Positions 25,798-35,311 of a DNA stretch of 64,000 nt are shown here, in pieces. The notes beneath the pieces were generated by a model, which was given only the letters and a program-made list of their open reading frames with translations, ran no database searches and was not told the DNA's origin. Source of the stretch: DASSUW01 sp963730535 (GTDB taxonomy: Bacteria; Actinomycetota; Thermoleophilia; Solirubrobacterales; Solirubrobacteraceae); the NCBI GenBank assembly GCA_963730535.1, contig CAVSRU010000005.1:310001-374000 (forward strand). The letters are read 5' to 3'. The translations under genes were made by a program, and so were the position numbers. Position 1 is the stretch's first letter. Every line of letters starts with the position of its first letter.

Positions 25798-26319
25798 ATG
25801 ACCAGGCTCGTCCGCGACGCCACCGCCGCCGACGCCGAGGCGTGCCGCGCGATCTACGCGCCGTACGTGCGCGACACCGTCGTCTCGTTCGAGTCCGTGC
25901 CGCCGACCGAGGCCGAGATGGCGGCCCGGATCGCCGCCGCGACCGCGACCCACGCGTGGCTCGTGCTCGAGGACGACGGCGAGGTCGTGGGCTACGCCTA
26001 CGGCGGGCCGTTCGCCTCCCGCACCGCGTACCGGTGGGCGTGCGAGGTCAGCGTGTACATGGAGCTGGGGCGCCGGCGCACCGGCGGTGGTCGCGCGCTC
26101 TACGAGGCGCTGCTGGCCCGCCTGGCCGAGCGCGGGTTCCACATGGCCGTCGCGGGCATGACGCTGCCCAACGACGCGAGCGTCGCCCTGCACCGCGCGA
26201 TGGGCTTCGAGCCTGTCGGAACCTGGAGGCGGATCGGGTTCAAGCACGGCGCCTGGCACGACGTCGCCTGGACCCAGCGCCAGCTCGCCGGTGGTACGCC
26301 CGACGGCCCTCCGCACTAG
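25798..26319 (+). CDS. GNAT acetyltransferase, MnaT/phosphinothricin acetyltransferase-like
   Basis: 173 residues. Features of the Pat/YncA branch: VRDATAADAEACRAIYAPYVRDTVVSFE at the N-terminus, acetyl-CoA loop RRRTGGGRALYEALL, AGMTLPNDASVALHRAMGFE and WHDVAWTQ near the end. Such enzymes acetylate the amino group of amino acids or analogues (methionine sulfone, phosphinothricin). The end overlaps the convergent peroxidase gene by 4 bases. Confidence 0.85.
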   Translation: MTRLVRDATAADAEACRAIYAPYVRDTVVSFESVPPTEAEMAARIAAATATHAWLVLEDDGEVVGYAYGGPFASRTAYRWACEVSVYMELGRRRTGGGRALYEALLARLAERGFHMAVAGMTLPNDASVALHRAMGFEPVGTWRRIGFKHGAWHDVAWTQRQLAGGTPDGPPH

Positions 26320-27881
26320 CTGCGGACCCAGTCGCGCCGGGTCATCGTGACGTCGTACACGCGATCTCCGGGCACGTTGCGGTGCAGCATGTCCGACAGG
26401 GTGCGCGTGTCGCGGATCAGCTCCCAGCCGAGCGGGGAGAACGTCTGCGGGTTGAAGACGCGCGGCGAGAGCAGCGGGTTGGTGAACGCCTGCGAGAACG
26501 CGTCGATCGCGACCATGCGGCCGATGAGCGAGGGCAGCACGGCATTGGGGCGCACGTCCTCGGCGAACAGACCGGGATAGAACTCGATCTCGTCCACGCT
26601 CCCGTACACGTCGCGCAGCCGGGCGACGACCCGCGGGTCGCTCGACACGTCTTCGAAGCGCCGCGCGCGGGGAAAGCGCGCGAAGCGACGGTAGTCGTTG
26701 TACGGGCGCAGCTGAACGGCGCGCGACTGGCGCACGCTCGCCAGCTCGGCGTCCCAGACCTCGGGCGGCGAGTTGAGCAGCCCGACACGCCCGGCGCGCT
26801 GGCGGGAGGCGTCCTCGAAGCACGCGCCGAGCCCGTGCTCGACCGCCAGGTCCGTGTTGAACAGCGTGTCGGCCACCGCCACATCACGGCCGCCGACGAC
26901 GAAGCGGGACGGCACCAGGCTGTGCCAGCGGTAGAGCAGGTTGAACTCGATCGGCATCCAGTTCTCCCGGTACCACCGCGGATTGCGGAAGCCGGTCGGA
27001 TCGGAGAGCAGCTTCAGGTGGTACGGCGCGATGTGGTTGATGTACTCCTCGACCACGATCTTGATGAGGAGCACCGTGAGGATGTTCCGGGCCGTCTGGA
27101 ACAGCCGCTCGTCGTCCCAGCCGTACTCGCGCTCGAGCGCCCGCGCGATCCGGTTGTGCTCGCGCAGGAAGAGCACGCCCATGATCACGAAGCCGAGCTG
27201 GAGGTTGCCGGTGTCGCTCCCGAACGCGAACAGCTGGCGGCGCTGGTCGTCGGTGAGGTGCTCGGCCCGCACGACGGTGACCTTGTCGAACACCTTGCGG
27301 TCGCCGTCGTAGAGGTACGGCGGGAACTCCTCCCCGCCCAGCTCCTGCGAGAGCAGCCGTCCACCCTCGCCGGACCGCAGCTGGCTGGTGACGTCGGCGG
27401 TGAGCCCGTAGATCTGGATCAGGTCGATCTGGTGGTTGGACTCGTTACGGGCCGGGTCGCGCCGGGTCTCGCCCGTCTCCGGGTCGCGGTACGGCCGCTC
27501 CGAGCGCAGGAAGCCGTCCACGAACCACTCCGCGAAGTACGGGAACAGCACCGTCGACTTCTGGCACGGGATCATCTCGCCGTCGCGGCTGAAGAGCCCC
27601 GCCACGGCCTCGGCGGGCGGGTGGGTCCAGTCCTCCGCCGGCGGCAGGTGCCGCGAGTCCCACTTGCGGTCGGTGAGCGACGCCCACGACGTGTAGGGCG
27701 CCATCGTGCTCAGCGGGTTCGGCCGCGTCGGGATCTTGCGGATCGTCCGGTCGATCAGCGTCGCGCTGACGCGCGAATGGAGCTTCGGGACCCGCTCGAT
27801 CGCCTGCCACAACCCGGCGAAGTGCGTGGTGACGAACGTCTCGGTCCGGTTCGCGACATCGTCGATGGCCTCCCGGCGCAT
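26316..27881 (-). CDS. Cyclooxygenase-like haem peroxidase/dioxygenase
   Basis: 521 residues of the animal-type haem peroxidase superfamily, close to prostaglandin synthases. LREHNRIARALEREYGW, RLFQTARNILTVLLIKIVVE and EFNLLYRWHSLVP align with the cyclooxygenase core. Tyr317, Trp319 and His320 fall on the radical Tyr385, Trp387 and haem ligand His388 of COX. The distal helix reads FAEWFVDGFL where COX has FAQHFTHQFF, so the distal His is replaced by Asp123. The enzyme may therefore oxygenate fatty acids but be poor as a peroxidase. No signal peptide or EGF domain. Divergent from the gene at 28062. Confidence 0.85.
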   Translation of the reverse strand: MRREAIDDVANRTETFVTTHFAGLWQAIERVPKLHSRVSATLIDRTIRKIPTRPNPLSTMAPYTSWASLTDRKWDSRHLPPAEDWTHPPAEAVAGLFSRDGEMIPCQKSTVLFPYFAEWFVDGFLRSERPYRDPETGETRRDPARNESNHQIDLIQIYGLTADVTSQLRSGEGGRLLSQELGGEEFPPYLYDGDRKVFDKVTVVRAEHLTDDQRRQLFAFGSDTGNLQLGFVIMGVLFLREHNRIARALEREYGWDDERLFQTARNILTVLLIKIVVEEYINHIAPYHLKLLSDPTGFRNPRWYRENWMPIEFNLLYRWHSLVPSRFVVGGRDVAVADTLFNTDLAVEHGLGACFEDASRQRAGRVGLLNSPPEVWDAELASVRQSRAVQLRPYNDYRRFARFPRARRFEDVSSDPRVVARLRDVYGSVDEIEFYPGLFAEDVRPNAVLPSLIGRMVAIDAFSQAFTNPLLSPRVFNPQTFSPLGWELIRDTRTLSDMLHRNVPGDRVYDVTMTRRDWVRS

Positions 27882-27935
27882 GACGCGATCCTAACCCGGC
27901 GCAGCTCCTTTAGTCCTGGAAATCCCTAGGGCGTG

Positions 27936-27959
27936 GGGCACGGATGTACGCTCGTGCCC
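27936..27959. other. Hairpin in the divergent intergenic region
   Basis: In the 180-base gap between divergent genes at 27881 and 28062, arms GGGCACG (27936-27942) and CGTGCCC (27953-27959) are perfectly complementary around a 10-base loop. Its place between two start regions favours an operator or 5' UTR structure. No other feature was seen in the gap. Confidence 0.4.
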
Positions 27960-28061
27960 GAATGACGGCCGGTGGGCCGCCTTGCGCCTATTTCTTGTGC
28001 GGAGGGAATCCCATACGTAGGAGCATCGTACCAACTGAGGTGGTCATCGGCCGCTCGCGCA

Positions 28062-29648
28062 ATGGCTGAAGCGACGCGATGGTTCGGGGCCGCAGTGCTG
28101 GCCGCGTTCGCTCTGCCGCTCGGTGCCGAACCCGCCGCCGGGCAGACTACGTCCGCAAGGATCAAGGAGGTCTCTGCGCCGGCAAGCGTCCGTGCCGGCG
28201 ACACGGTGCGAATCGCGGTCGCAACCGATGACGCGGCGGTCTGCGAGGTGCGGCTGTCGCCCGCGGAGACTTCGACGGTGGAGCTGCGGTCGGACGCGCT
28301 GATCGTCTGGCGCTGGCGCGTCCCACGCACCTCAGGCAGCGGCACGGCGCGCGGCGAGGTCCGCTGCTGGCAAGCACGAGCCGATACGGGCGTTGTGGTC
28401 CCGGACGCGCAGAGGACGTTCCGCGTCGAGGTCGCCGGGTCTGACCGCCGCGCAGTCCGCTTCGTCGAACCCGGGACGCTCAGCGCCGGCCTGGAGTCCG
28501 AAGGCGTCGACCTCGAGGACCTCGCCAACCTCGCTCAGGCGGTCGGCGCGCTCGCCGCACTGCTCACCCTCGGTTTCATCGCCCGGCAGCTCGCGGTGAC
28601 GCGCTCGGAGGCGAGGGTTGCGCGCACCACGCACCTCTTCGAGCGGTACAACCACCGCGACTTCATGCGCACGTGGTCGCAGATCCTCTGCGTCATCCAA
28701 GTCAAGAACGAGGCGGACTGCTTGGACTGCATCCGGCGCCTGGAGGCGGTCCCGACCGGGAACGGCGCGCTGCACGCGCCGGAACTCGACCTGCCGCCGC
28801 GCACGCCGGCCGATGAGGCCGCCCACGCGCTGCGTCGCCTACAACGGCCGGGCGAGAAGGAACGGGTGGCGCTCAACGACATCCTCGCCTTCGCGAGCTT
28901 CTTCGAGGAGGCCTCGCTCCTCTACAACGAGCGCACCGTCGACCGATCGCTGATGGTGCGGTCGTTCGGGGGCGCCCTGGGCCAGGGGTTCGCGCAGTAC
29001 TGGTGGTGGATCTCATACGAGCGGCGGGGCGCCGTCGTGGGCGCGCGCGGCAAGGAGTCGCGCGACCATGAGACCGAGGACTACTCGGACTGGGAGCGAG
29101 CGGTCGCGGCGATCTTCAACGGGCCCTCCGGGCTGACCCTCGAAGAGCTTGACGACGACCGTCCGCAGGGCTCGCAGGCCGAGGTCCGCGCGCTCTGCCT
29201 GCCGGCTGCCCAGGGCAGCCAGGCCTCCCCCGACGAGTGGCGGCAGTGCCAGCGCCTGTCGTGCGCCGTCGGGGATCTGCTCCGCCACGAGGAGGGCTGC
29301 GAGCGACTCGAGCGGCTCATCAGGGGCCGGATCGACATCTCGTCGCAGCCCGGGCCGGCGCGGTGCAAGCCCAAGGCGAGGACGCTCTGCCTTCCGCCTT
29401 GGTCGGAGGCGATGCCACGGCCGTCGCGGTGGCGACGCGCCGTGTGCCGGCTCGGCGCGTGGCTCGACGCCCGTGGCAACAAGGGGCTACGCGCCTTTGG
29501 GCTGTCGCTGACCCGCGCCGACCCACGCATCGGCGTGCGCGAGAAGTACCAGCACCTCGGGGCACTGCTCGACGCTTGCCGGCGGAAGGCGGGGCCGTCC
29601 GGCGTCGAGCGGCTGATCGCGGAAATCGAGGCGGAGGCGAAGCGCTAG
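28062..29648 (+). CDS. Secreted-domain/TM/cytosolic protein, DUF4760-like
   Basis: 528 residues from ATG 28062 (the frame is open upstream from 27972). Signal-like hydrophobic stretch at about 6-24. An Ig-like or cupredoxin-like beta domain at about 30-135 (VSAPASVRAGDTVRIAVATDD). One membrane helix at about 159-178, after DLANLAQAVG. The cytosolic part begins VTRSEARVARTTHLFERYNHRDFMRTW, which resembles DUF4760. The rest is helical and Cys-rich (ILCVIQVKNEADCLDCIRR, GCERLERLIRG). Codon choice is slightly milder than in its neighbours. It may pass a signal across the membrane, but no enzymatic motif is present. Confidence 0.7.
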   Translation: MAEATRWFGAAVLAAFALPLGAEPAAGQTTSARIKEVSAPASVRAGDTVRIAVATDDAAVCEVRLSPAETSTVELRSDALIVWRWRVPRTSGSGTARGEVRCWQARADTGVVVPDAQRTFRVEVAGSDRRAVRFVEPGTLSAGLESEGVDLEDLANLAQAVGALAALLTLGFIARQLAVTRSEARVARTTHLFERYNHRDFMRTWSQILCVIQVKNEADCLDCIRRLEAVPTGNGALHAPELDLPPRTPADEAAHALRRLQRPGEKERVALNDILAFASFFEEASLLYNERTVDRSLMVRSFGGALGQGFAQYWWWISYERRGAVVGARGKESRDHETEDYSDWERAVAAIFNGPSGLTLEELDDDRPQGSQAEVRALCLPAAQGSQASPDEWRQCQRLSCAVGDLLRHEEGCERLERLIRGRIDISSQPGPARCKPKARTLCLPPWSEAMPRPSRWRRAVCRLGAWLDARGNKGLRAFGLSLTRADPRIGVREKYQHLGALLDACRRKAGPSGVERLIAEIEAEAKR

Positions 29649-30427
29649 GCGGCGGCGCGTTCGGCGGTGTCGGCGATCACGCGCGAGAGCTGGCCGCCCT
29701 GCCAGGCGAGCGGGGACTTGCCGGGCTCCTCGGACAGCAGCTGCGCGCCCGGGATGACCTGCGCGTAGCGCTCGCCGATCGCGTACGGGTGGCCGGGATC
29801 GGCCTCGTCGCGACTGGCCACCACGGTGACCGGCAGGTCCAGCCCGGCCAGCTCGTCCCAGGACGAGAACGCGCGCGAGCGCGGCACCTCGCGCAGCGCG
29901 TCCGCCACGGCGTCGGGGTGCTCGTGAGCCGACAGCCGCTGGCGGATGACCGTGAGCACGGTGTCGCGCATCGCCTCGGGCACGGCCGGCTCGCCGTAGG
30001 CGGCCACGAAGCCCTCCACGCCGCCCGTCCGCAGGCCCTCGGACAGGGCGTCCCAGCGCTCGAGGTCCCCTTCCGACCCCTCGGGGTCGAAGGCAGGCGT
30101 GATGACAACCAGCGCCAAGGCGCGATCGGGATGGTCGAGCGCGAGCCGCAGCAGCGTGTGCGCCCCCATCGACGCTCCGGCGAGCACGGCGCGCTCGACG
30201 CCGGCGCCGTCGAGGACGCCCAGCAGGTCGCCGGCCAGCGCCTCGTAGGTGTACGGCGTGGCCGGCTCCGACTGCCCGTGCCCGCGCGCGTCGTACGCGA
30301 TCACGCGGTGCCCGCTGCGCTCGAGCGTCTTGGAGCCCATGACCACGTACCGGCGGGTCGCCGTCAGGCCGTGCAGGAGCACGACCGGGACCCCCTCCCC
30401 CGCCTCCTCGATCGCCAGGCCGCCCAC
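29645..30427 (-). CDS. Alpha/beta hydrolase
   Basis: 260 residues, alpha/beta-hydrolase fold: oxyanion strand VVLLHGLTATRR, YDARGHGQSEPA, and the nucleophile elbow GASMG (Ser about 95) with LLRLALDHPDRALALVVITPAF. A cap region (about 130-190) precedes ASRDEADPGHPYA (acid Asp). The usual catalytic His near the C-terminus is not obvious: the tail reads PLAWQGGQLSRVI. Substrate unknown. Convergent 4-base overlap with the upstream plus-strand gene. Confidence 0.82.
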   Translation of the reverse strand: MGGLAIEEAGEGVPVVLLHGLTATRRYVVMGSKTLERSGHRVIAYDARGHGQSEPATPYTYEALAGDLLGVLDGAGVERAVLAGASMGAHTLLRLALDHPDRALALVVITPAFDPEGSEGDLERWDALSEGLRTGGVEGFVAAYGEPAVPEAMRDTVLTVIRQRLSAHEHPDAVADALREVPRSRAFSSWDELAGLDLPVTVVASRDEADPGHPYAIGERYAQVIPGAQLLSEEPGKSPLAWQGGQLSRVIADTAERAAA

Positions 30428-30450
30428 GTGGGCAGACTATCCTCGTCGAG

Positions 30451-31191
30451 GTGATCTTCGACACGACAGAGGACACCTTCGAGCAGGACGTCATCGAGCG
30501 CTCGCGGGAGATGCCCGTCGTCGTGGACTTCTGGGCCGAGTGGTGCGGCCCGTGCCGCCAGCTCACGCCGGCGCTCGAGCGGGCCGTGACGGCGCGGGAG
30601 GGCAAGGTCGCGCTCGCGAAGCTCGACACGGACGCCAACCAGCGGCTCGCCGCCGACTTCCGGATCCAGGGCATCCCGGCCGTGAAGGCGTTCAAGGACG
30701 GTGAGGTCGTCGACGAGTTCGTGGGCGCGCTGCCGCCCGCGCAGGTCGAGCGCTTCTTCGACACGCTCGTCCCCTCCGAGGCCGACCAGCTGGTCGAGGA
30801 CGGCGACGAGACGGCGCTGCGGCGGGCGCTCGAGCTCGAGCCCGGGCGTGCCGACGCCGCGGTCCCGCTCGCCCGCCTGCTGGTCGAGCGCGGGGAGCGC
30901 GACGCCGCGCTGGAGGTGCTGGACAACGTCGCCGGCTCGTTCGCGGCCGACGGGCTCGCCGCCCGGCTGCGGCTCGAGCCCGACCCCGACGCCGCTGCCG
31001 CCTTCGAGGCGCTCGACGCAGGGGACACCGAGACCGGGCTCGACCGGCTGATCGCCGCTGTCGCCACCAACGGCGACGACGAGCGGCGCGAGGACCTCCG
31101 ACGCGTCGTCGTCGGCGTGCTCGACGAGCTCGGGGTCGAGCACCCGCTCGCCCGCGAGTCCCGTCGCAAGCTCGCCAGCGCGCTGTACTGA
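30451..31191 (+). CDS. Thioredoxin with TPR-like C-terminus (CnoX/YbbN-like)
   Basis: 246 residues from GTG 30451. Thioredoxin domain 1-110 with the active site WAEWCGPCRQL and the cis-Pro in GIPAVKAF. The C-terminal half (about 110-246) is helical, with tandem LEPGRADAAVPLARLLVERGERDAALEVLDN-like repeats, matching the tetratricopeptide part of CnoX/YbbN. Unlike E. coli CnoX the CxxC is intact, so it may be an active redox chaperone. Confidence 0.87.
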   Translation: MIFDTTEDTFEQDVIERSREMPVVVDFWAEWCGPCRQLTPALERAVTAREGKVALAKLDTDANQRLAADFRIQGIPAVKAFKDGEVVDEFVGALPPAQVERFFDTLVPSEADQLVEDGDETALRRALELEPGRADAAVPLARLLVERGERDAALEVLDNVAGSFAADGLAARLRLEPDPDAAAAFEALDAGDTETGLDRLIAAVATNGDDERREDLRRVVVGVLDELGVEHPLARESRRKLASALY

Positions 31192-31261
31192 TCGACGCGG
31201 AGGTGTCGATCCCGGCGCCACCCGTTCGTCTCTCAGGCGACCATCCGAGACGGAGGAAGCC

Positions 31262-31614
31262 ATGAAGTACATGCTGCTGATCCACCAGGGCGACGCGCCC
31301 ACCCCCCGCGACCCGGAGGCCTGGGCTCGCCTGTCCGAGGCCGAGCAGCAGGCGGTGTACGCCGACTACCAGGCGCTGAACCAGACGCCGGGCGTCAGCC
31401 CCGGCCTCCAGCTCGAGCCGCCCGAGACGGCGACGACCGTCCGCGTGCAGGACGGCCGCACGCTGACCACCGACGGCCCGTTCGTGGAGATGAAGGAAGC
31501 GCTCGCCGGCTACCTGCTGTTCGAGGCCGACGATCTCGACGCCGCGATCGAAGTCGCCGGGCGGATCCCCGCGGCCCGCATGGGCGGCGCCGTGGAGGTG
31601 CGGCCGATCACGGA

Positions 31615-31621
<7 letters not shown>
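31262..31621 (+). CDS. YciI-family (DGPF) protein
   Basis: 119 residues, MKYMLLIHQGDAP at the start and TTDGPFVEMKEALAGYLLFEADDLDAA, the DGPF motif of the YCII fold. Immediately upstream of and overlapping an ECF42-type sigma factor by 7 bases, the standard pairing for this sigma group. Its role may be to modulate or sense for the sigma factor; the biochemical activity is unknown. GGAGG precedes the ATG. Confidence 0.9.
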
Positions 31622-32784
<1,163 letters not shown>

Positions 32785-32785
32785 T

Positions 32786-32842
32786 GGGGGCCCCCGCCCA
32801 ACGGGCCATTCCGAGTGGAGCGATGTCCCGTTGGGTACCCCC
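32786..32842. repeat. Post-stop hairpin element, family 2, copy B
   Basis: 57-bp element between the convergent sigma-factor and MMPL genes (stops 32784 and 32847). Stem CCCAACGGG/CCCGTTGGG, flanked by G5 and C5 runs. Interior GGAGCGATGT. Its reverse complement matches the element at 19820-19875, including the non-stem piece ACATCGCTCC. Fits a two-way terminator; conservation of the interior may mean protein or RNA recognition. Confidence 0.75.
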
Positions 32843-32846
32843 TGGC

Positions 32847-35003
32847 CTAGGCCTTGGCCAGGCTCTCTCCCTCGATGTCCACCTCGGGCAGGATGCGCCC
32901 GAGCCGGCGCGGGAGCCGCCACGCCCGCTCACCGAGCATGGCCATCACCGCGGGCACCAGCGTCATGCGCACGATGAAGGCGTCGGCCAGGACGCCGAAC
33001 GCGAGCGACAGGCCGATCGACTTGGTGATCGGGTCCGGGCTGAGGATGAACGCGGCGAAGACGCCGGTCATGATGATCGCGGCCGCCGTGACGACCCGGC
33101 CGCTCTGCCCGTAGCCGGAGATCACGGCCTCCTTCGCCCTGCCGGTCTTCAGGAAGTGCTCGCGCATGCGGGACACGAGGAACACCTCGTAGTCCATCGC
33201 GAGCCCGAACAGGATCCCGATCAGCAGGATCGGCAGGAACGAGAGGATCGGACCGGGCTTGGCCACGCCGAACAGCTCGGCGAGGTTGCCGTCCTGGAAC
33301 ACCCAGACCACGAGGCCGAGCGAGGCGCCGATGCTCAGCAGGAAGCCGAGCGCCGCCTTGACCGGCACGAGGATCGAGCGGAACACGATCGTCAGCAGCA
33401 GCAGGGCGAGCCCGACCACCACGAGCATGTACTTCAACAGCGAGGCGTTGAGCCGGTCGGCGGTGTCGATGTTGATCGCCGTCTGGCCGGTGACGTAGGC
33501 GTCGATGCCGGACTCGGCGTGGACCTCGTCGGCCTTGTCGCGCAGCTGCGTGACGAGGTCGCGCGTCTCCTGCGTGGTCGGACCGCTGGTGGGCGTGACC
33601 GAGACGACCGTCAGGTCGCCGGCCTCGTTCTGCGTCGGGGCCGAGACGGCGGCGACGCCGTCGAACTCCTCGAGCCCGTCGGCGACGGCGCCCGCGACCT
33701 GCTTCTGCTCGTCGGCGGGGAGGTTCGGCGCGTCGACGACGACGGTCAGCGGCCCGTTGAAGCCGGGGCCGAAGCCGTCGGTCAGCAGGTCGTACGCCTG
33801 CCGCTCCGTCGACTCCGCCGGGTCCGAGCCGGCGTCCGGCAGGCCGAGCTCCATGTGCGTCGCCGGGATCGCGATCACCACGAGCATCGTCACGCCCACG
33901 GCCACCACGGCGAGCGGGCGGCGGGTCACCAGCTTCGCCCAGCGGGTGCTCATCGAGTCGGCTCCCGCGGCGCGGCGCCGCGGCCGCCAGGTGATCACCC
34001 GGTTGGAGCGGGCCACCCGGTGGCCGGCGAACCCGAGGATGGCGGGCAGCAGCGTGAGCGCGATCAGCACGGCGATGCTCACGGTGCCGGCCGCCGCCAT
34101 GCCCATCACGGTGAGGAACGGGATGTTCACCACCAGCAGGCCGACGAGGGCGATCACCACGGTGGCGCCGGCGAACACGACGGCGCTGCCGGCGGTCGCC
34201 GTCGCGTGGGCGGCGGCCTCTCTCCCGTCCTTGCCTTCAGCGAGGTTCTGGCGGTAGCGGGTGAGGATGAACAGCGCGTAGTCGATGCCGACGGCAAGGC
34301 CGAGCATCGTCGCCAGGATCGGCGCGGTCTCCGAGATCTCGAACACGTCGGTGAACGCCTGGAGGCCGACGAGGCCGATCGCCACGCCAACGATCGCGGT
34401 CAGCAGCGGCAGGCCGGCGGCCAGCAGCGAGCTGAGCGTGATGGCGAGCACGAGGAAGCCGATCATGAGGCCGAACGACTCTGAGTTGACCTCCGACTCG
34501 TCGGAGACGAGGCCGCCGCCGAACTCGACCTGGAGGCCGGCCTCCTCGGCCGGCGTGCCGGTCGCCTCGAGCTCCTCGCGGGCGAGATCGTCGATCTTGT
34601 CGGCGGTGACCGGGTAGATGACGTCGGCGTAGCCGATGCGCCCGTCCTTGGTCAGCGCCTTGGTCTCGTACGGGTTGGTGACGCCCGAGACGTCCTTCGC
34701 CTCGGTCGCCTTGGCGAGGCTCGCCTCGACGGCGGCCTTGTTCTCGGCGTCGGTCAGCTTCTCGCCCTTGGGCGCCGCGAACACGAGCCGGGCGTAGGTG
34801 CCGGAGGCGGCTGGGTACTTCTGCTCGAGCAGCTCCTGTGCTTGCTGGGACTCGGTGCCCGGGACCGAGAACTTGTCGTTGGTCTTGCCGCCGAACGCGG
34901 CGGCCGCGGCGATCACGCCGACGAGTACGAGGGCCCACAGCGCGATGACGCGCTTGCGGTGCTCGAAGGCCCAGCCTCCGAGCCGGTAAAGGCGATGTGC
35001 CAT
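32847..35003 (-). CDS. MMPL/RND-family membrane transporter
   Basis: 718 residues. The topology is typical: one N-terminal helix (about 19-38), an extracytoplasmic domain (about 40-180), a block of five helices with FLVLAITLSSLLAAGLPLLTA and GLAVGIDYALFILTRYR (the functional Asp in GIDYA), then a second half with TSGPTTQETRDL and GLAMDYEVFLVSRMRE. It uses the proton gradient to export lipids or drugs. AGAGAGG lies just upstream of the ATG. A 25-codon frame upstream may be a leader. Confidence 0.9.
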   Translation of the reverse strand: MAHRLYRLGGWAFEHRKRVIALWALVLVGVIAAAAAFGGKTNDKFSVPGTESQQAQELLEQKYPAASGTYARLVFAAPKGEKLTDAENKAAVEASLAKATEAKDVSGVTNPYETKALTKDGRIGYADVIYPVTADKIDDLAREELEATGTPAEEAGLQVEFGGGLVSDESEVNSESFGLMIGFLVLAITLSSLLAAGLPLLTAIVGVAIGLVGLQAFTDVFEISETAPILATMLGLAVGIDYALFILTRYRQNLAEGKDGREAAAHATATAGSAVVFAGATVVIALVGLLVVNIPFLTVMGMAAAGTVSIAVLIALTLLPAILGFAGHRVARSNRVITWRPRRRAAGADSMSTRWAKLVTRRPLAVVAVGVTMLVVIAIPATHMELGLPDAGSDPAESTERQAYDLLTDGFGPGFNGPLTVVVDAPNLPADEQKQVAGAVADGLEEFDGVAAVSAPTQNEAGDLTVVSVTPTSGPTTQETRDLVTQLRDKADEVHAESGIDAYVTGQTAINIDTADRLNASLLKYMLVVVGLALLLLTIVFRSILVPVKAALGFLLSIGASLGLVVWVFQDGNLAELFGVAKPGPILSFLPILLIGILFGLAMDYEVFLVSRMREHFLKTGRAKEAVISGYGQSGRVVTAAAIIMTGVFAAFILSPDPITKSIGLSLAFGVLADAFIVRMTLVPAVMAMLGERAWRLPRRLGRILPEVDIEGESLAKA

Positions 35004-35008
35004 GAGGA

Positions 35009-35086
35009 TTACCTCTCTTTGCGGTTGAACAGCCGGATCGCCGCGAGGGCGCTGAGGACGACGGCGACAGACAGAGCGGTGCTCAT
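35009..35086 (-). CDS. Possible 25-residue membrane peptide upstream of MMPL
   Basis: ATG at 35086, stop TAA at 35011-35009, six bases before the MMPL ATG. The product is MSTALSVAVVLSALAAIRLF followed by NRKER: a hydrophobic helix of about 18 residues with a basic end, a typical single-pass micropeptide. No strong ribosome-binding site precedes it. Its stop lies in the AGAGAGG region serving the MMPL gene. It could couple translation or sit with the transporter. It may also be chance, so confidence is low. Confidence 0.35.
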   Translation of the reverse strand: MSTALSVAVVLSALAAIRLFNRKER

Positions 35087-35143
35087 GGCCGGGACGGTCT
35101 CAACGCCCCGCCGGGGTCGAATCAGGAACGTCCCGAGTGCGGT

Positions 35144-35164
35144 CCCTAGTGCCCGTGGCTAGGG
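35144..35164. promoter_or_regulatory. Palindrome in the MMPL/NDH-2 intergenic region
   Basis: CCCTAG (35144-35149) and CTAGGG (35159-35164) form a perfect six-base inverted repeat with a 9-base gap, in the 225-base divergent region between 35086 and 35312. Such a gap suits a dimeric repressor or a small RNA hairpin. No gene is visible in the gap. Confidence 0.35.
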
Positions 35165-35311
35165 TGCGGCTGCCACGAGCTCGTGCGGCGCTTGACGGCC
35201 CGCGAAGAGCCGGATGAGGTCGGTGCGCGAGGCGCCCGCGGTAGGGGGACTGGGGTCGCGACTGGTGACTCTCCGGATTCGACCAGGGTGGCCCGGCCGT
35301 AGCTTGGCGGC

